Source: an uncultured bacterium
GTDB taxonomy: Bacteria; Bipolaricaulota; Bipolaricaulia; UBA7950; UBA9294
DNA: 64,000 nucleotides
Assembly (NCBI GenBank): GCA_903857865.1
Contig: CAIOGO010000016.1
Coordinates: 4,081-68,080, forward strand
Direction: 5' to 3'
A program made the position numbers and the translations under genes. Shown here one piece after another: positions 62,250 through 64,000 of the stretch (position 1 is the first letter of the stretch; each line of letters opens with the position of its first letter). Under the pieces are notes generated by a model, which saw only the letters and a list, made by a program, of their open reading frames with translations, had not been told where the DNA came from and made no database searches.

Positions 62250-62808
62250 CCTGTACGTGGGGCTGTTTCATTACCCCATGCGCAACCGCGAGGGCGAGAT
62301 CGTCGCGACGTCCGTCACGCCGATCGACGTTCACGACATCGCCCGCTCGGCACGCACCTACGGCGCTGCCCGCTACTTCGTCGTGACCCCGGTGCCGACG
62401 CAACAGGCGATCACGTGGCGTATCCGCGGCTTCTGGACGGAGGGGGAGAGAATCCGCGAGAAGAGCCGCCGCGGCGAGGCGATCGAGTACGTGTCGGTCG
62501 CCGAGGACCTCGACGAGACGCTGCGCTTCATCGCGGAAGCCGAGGGGGTGGCGCCCTTTCTCGTGGCGACCTCCGCCCGTCCGTCGCGGAAGGAAGTCAT
62601 CTCCTACCGGGATCTCGGCCGGCGATTGAGAAGCGACGGGCCGCCGGTGTATATTCTGTTCGGCACGGGGTGGGGCATGGCGGACGAATTGATCGAGACG
62701 TGCGACGCCATCCTGCCCCCGATCATGCCGGACGCCGACTTTAACCACCTATCCGTCCGCGCCGCGACGGCCATCGTCTTGGATCGCGTGGCGGGCGACG
62801 ATCGATAG
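62242..62808 (+). CDS. SPOUT-type RNA methyltransferase (TM1570-like)
   Basis: A 188-residue protein. ASLYVGLFHYPMRNREGEIVATSVTPIDVHDIARSARTYGAARYFVVTPVPTQQAI, FLVATSARPSRKEVISYRDLGRRL and PPVYILFGTGWGMADELIETCDAILPPIMPDADFNHLSVRAATAIVLDRV show the trefoil-knot of an RNA methyltransferase family (PF09936, called RNA_Me_trans type), which in some thermophiles is fused to or located beside TrmD. Its target RNA is unknown. It overlaps trmD by 8 bases, so translation is coupled. Confidence 0.87.
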   Translation: MASLYVGLFHYPMRNREGEIVATSVTPIDVHDIARSARTYGAARYFVVTPVPTQQAITWRIRGFWTEGERIREKSRRGEAIEYVSVAEDLDETLRFIAEAEGVAPFLVATSARPSRKEVISYRDLGRRLRSDGPPVYILFGTGWGMADELIETCDAILPPIMPDADFNHLSVRAATAIVLDRVAGDDR

Positions 62809-62835
62809 ACCAGGAGATTGGACGAGGAGGAAGCG

Positions 62836-63156
62836 ATGGACGACATCCTACGCGCCGTAGAGCAGGAGTACCTGAAGGAGCGGGACGCCTTCCGCCCTGG
62901 GGACATCGTGCGAATTCACGAGCGCATTTCCGAAGGGGCGAAGGAGCGCATTCAGGTGTTCGAGGGCATCGTCTTGAAGCGCAGTGGCGGCAGCACGCGC
63001 GAGATGGTGATCGTGCGCAAGATCTCCTCCGGGATCGGCGTAGAAAAGACGTATCCGATTCACTCGCCGAAGATTGAGAAGATCGAACTCGTGAAGGAGC
63101 GCGGCGCGCGGCAGAGCCGGCCCTACTACCTTCGCGACCTGCGAAAGATTCGCTAG
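62836..63156 (+). CDS. rplS: 50S ribosomal protein L19
   Basis: A 106-residue L19. [104 protein letters not shown] covers the entire conserved protein; normal length. It bridges the subunits near the decoding region. ATG 62836 has GAGGAGGAAG just upstream; TTG 62818 is not needed. Confidence 0.97.
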   Translation: MDDILRAVEQEYLKERDAFRPGDIVRIHERISEGAKERIQVFEGIVLKRSGGSTREMVIVRKISSGIGVEKTYPIHSPKIEKIELVKERGARQSRPYYLRDLRKIR

Positions 63157-63185
63157 AAGGCTTGTGCGTCCCGCGCCCCCGGCAC

Positions 63186-63203
63186 CCCGCACCTTGGTGC
63201 GGG
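63186..63203 (+). terminator. Short hairpin after rplS
   Basis: CCCGCACC (63186-63193) and GGTGCGGG (63196-63203) form an 8-bp stem with a tight loop. It lies 30 bases after the rplS stop and may end or weaken transcription before rnhB. No T-run follows. Confidence 0.45.
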
Positions 63204-63231
63204 CAGGCGCAGGGCGGGAGCCAAGACGGCG

Positions 63232-64000
63232 ATGCGACAGTTGACCTGGCCGAAAGGATCTAGGGTCCGCGAGCTCTTGGCGTTCGACCTCGCGCTCTCG
63301 ATCCGACAACGTGCGGCGCGCCCACGCGGCGCGCCGTCTCCTTTCCCTCCCGATTCCGTTCGAGGAAGAGGCCCGGCCGGATCCTCCACGGTGAAGGATC
63401 CGGGACGGCGCCTGGTTGGTTTTGACGAAGCAGGGCGGGGCGCCCTCGCCGGCCCCGTCGTCGTCGGTTGCGTCCAATTGCCCTGGGAGCTTCTCGAGGA
63501 GCCGGACCGAATTGTCGAGGACCTCGGGCGCGTCGACGACTCGAAACGCCTCACCGCGCGAGCGAGAGAGGCCGCTCTCTTGGAGATCGCGCGATGCGCC
63601 GTCTGGGCCGTCGGCTGCGCCTCGGCGGGCGAGATCGACGCCGTCGGCATTGTCGCCGCGGCCGAGCGCGCCGCGGTCCGGGCCTATCGCCGCCTCGGTG
63701 TCGTCGCCGATCTTGCCGTGTTCGATCGCGGGTTGTCGCTCGGGGTGCCCGTCCCACTCGATCTGGAGGTGCTCCAGGAATCGGGGACTCGGCAACAAGG
63801 AGCGCCGGATCCGGAGGAGTTCGGCGGTCGGATGTCCCGGCCGAACTCCCAAGCGACTCGGCAAGAAGGAGCGCCGGATCCGGAGGAGTTCGGCGGTCGG
63901 ATGTTCCGGCCGAACTCCCAAGCGACTCGGCAACAGGGAGCGTCGGATCCGGAGGAGTTCGGCGGTCGGATGTCCCGGCCGAACTCCCAAGCGACTCGGC
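63232..64000 (+). CDS. rnhB: Ribonuclease HII, incomplete at the window edge
   Basis: The frame is open to the window end. RLVGFDEAGRGALAGPVVVGC is the RNase HII active-site start (D and E metal ligands) and DDSKRLTARARERAALL the D-S-K-x-L motif. The C-terminal part with its metal Asp lies beyond or is displaced. From 63786 the frame enters a 69-bp tandem repeat that stays in frame, inserted after VFDRGLSLGVPVPLDLEVLQESG, just before the expected end of the catalytic core. ATG 63232 is preferred over GTG 63391 because the N-terminal VRELLAFDLALSIRQ resembles the usual RNase HII leader helix; no strong ribosome site. Confidence 0.8.
   Translation, partial: MRQLTWPKGSRVRELLAFDLALSIRQRAARPRGAPSPFPPDSVRGRGPAGSSTVKDPGRRLVGFDEAGRGALAGPVVVGCVQLPWELLEEPDRIVEDLGRVDDSKRLTARAREAALLEIARCAVWAVGCASAGEIDAVGIVAAAERAAVRAYRRLGVVADLAVFDRGLSLGVPVPLDLEVLQESGTRQQGAPDPEEFGGRMSRPNSQATRQEGAPDPEEFGGRMFRPNSQATRQQGASDPEEFGGRMSRPNSQATR
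63786..64000 (+). repeat. 69-bp tandem repeat inside rnhB
   Basis: Units start at 63786, 63855, 63924 and 63993 (GACTCGG...), each 69 bases (23 codons). Units 1-3 differ by only a few bases. Each unit encodes TRQxGAxDPEEFGGRMxRPNSQA and contains GGAGTTCGGC with its complement GCCGAACTCC 14 bases later, a 10-bp hairpin. The array continues beyond the window. Confidence 0.9.

Noticed and set aside
63391-63393. GTG 63391 as rnhB start
   Set aside because: It would begin just before the GFDEAGRG core, but the longer frame from ATG 63232 has no stop and a helix-like LLAFDLAL leader typical of RNase HII. Kept only as an alternative.
1-64000. tRNA, rRNA and CRISPR arrays
   Set aside because: Reading through the intergenic regions showed no tRNA T-loop pattern with acceptor pairing, no rRNA segments and no short direct repeats with unique spacers. 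The only tandem array (63786 on) has no spacers. A dedicated tRNA scan would be needed to exclude a hidden tRNA.

Overview
The window is a GC-rich bacterial chromosome segment. Codon third positions are mostly G or C, GTG and TTG starts occur, and Shine-Dalgarno sites are GGAGG-like. LolA-like and Skp/OmpH-like proteins, predicted lipoproteins and a large secreted M1 peptidase point to a two-membrane (Gram-negative-type) envelope. The housekeeping cluster ffh-rpsP-khpA-trmD-rplS-rnhB is normal for bacteria, but rimM is missing and an extra SPOUT-type RNA methyltransferase gene is present. I cannot place the organism to phylum from sequence alone. A deep-branching uncultured lineage such as Bipolaricaulota/Acetothermia would fit, but that is only a guess.

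Layout: (a) 1-8.4 kb is an accessory region. It holds the end of a GEVED-domain protein, a nitroreductase, and what I read as a fossil integron: a decayed IntI-type integrase on the minus strand (1562-2085), a candidate attI (GTTAGCC at 2216-2222) and three gene cassettes bounded by attC sites. Next come a GNAT gene, a decayed second nitroreductase copy, two overlapping GIY-YIG-type genes, a DUF6933-like gene and a higBA toxin-antitoxin pair with its operator inside the promoter. (b) 8.4-24.5 kb is a run of mostly single genes: a GH18 lipoprotein, an MBL hydrolase, an M55 peptidase, a GNAT/GIY-YIG fusion, further GNATs, a methyltransferase, a flavodoxin, a NYN-domain protein, a TatD hydrolase, a flavin reductase, a GAF-PAS-HD-GYP signalling protein and a GyrI-like/Cys-rich fusion. 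Two GNAT genes in this part are broken. (c) 24.6-32.7 kb looks like a regulated envelope module: an OmpR-type response regulator and histidine kinase, a PepSY protein, small membrane proteins, an ABC exporter, a membrane-anchored partner, a seven-blade WD40 lipoprotein and a Skp-like protein. The same pair of 11-bp-spaced TTCAT-type direct repeats lies exactly 10 nt before TAGGAT at both the response-regulator promoter and the PepSY promoter, which suggests a shared regulon.

(d) 33-38.8 kb carries an MgtA-type P-type ATPase, a membrane protein overlapping a class III aminotransferase, and a two-domain GNAT. (e) 38.8-43.1 kb has an Ntn-type hydrolase facing a tightly overlapping TetR-LolA-like-ABC-ABC2 operon with a clear promoter and operator. 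(f) 43.1-57.6 kb is mostly on the minus strand: flavodoxin, YgjP-type metallopeptidase, SpoU methylase, YfcE-type phosphodiesterase, YggS, an ABC-F protein, tsaE-pheT, an M1 peptidase and a CorC/HlyC protein. The AmmeMemoRadiSam radical SAM gene is on the plus strand within this block. Two intergenic gaps here carry hairpin-rich elements ending in TGTAGCGTCG/CGACGCTACA. (g) 57.6-64 kb has accB-accC, ffh, rpsP, khpA, trmD, a SPOUT methylase, rplS and rnhB. The rnhB reading frame runs into a 69-bp in-frame tandem repeat at the window edge.

The most noteworthy findings are the fossil integron, the shared direct-repeat regulon, the repeat expansion inside rnhB, the evidence for leaderless transcripts and the hairpin elements. 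No rRNA, tRNA or CRISPR array was recognised.
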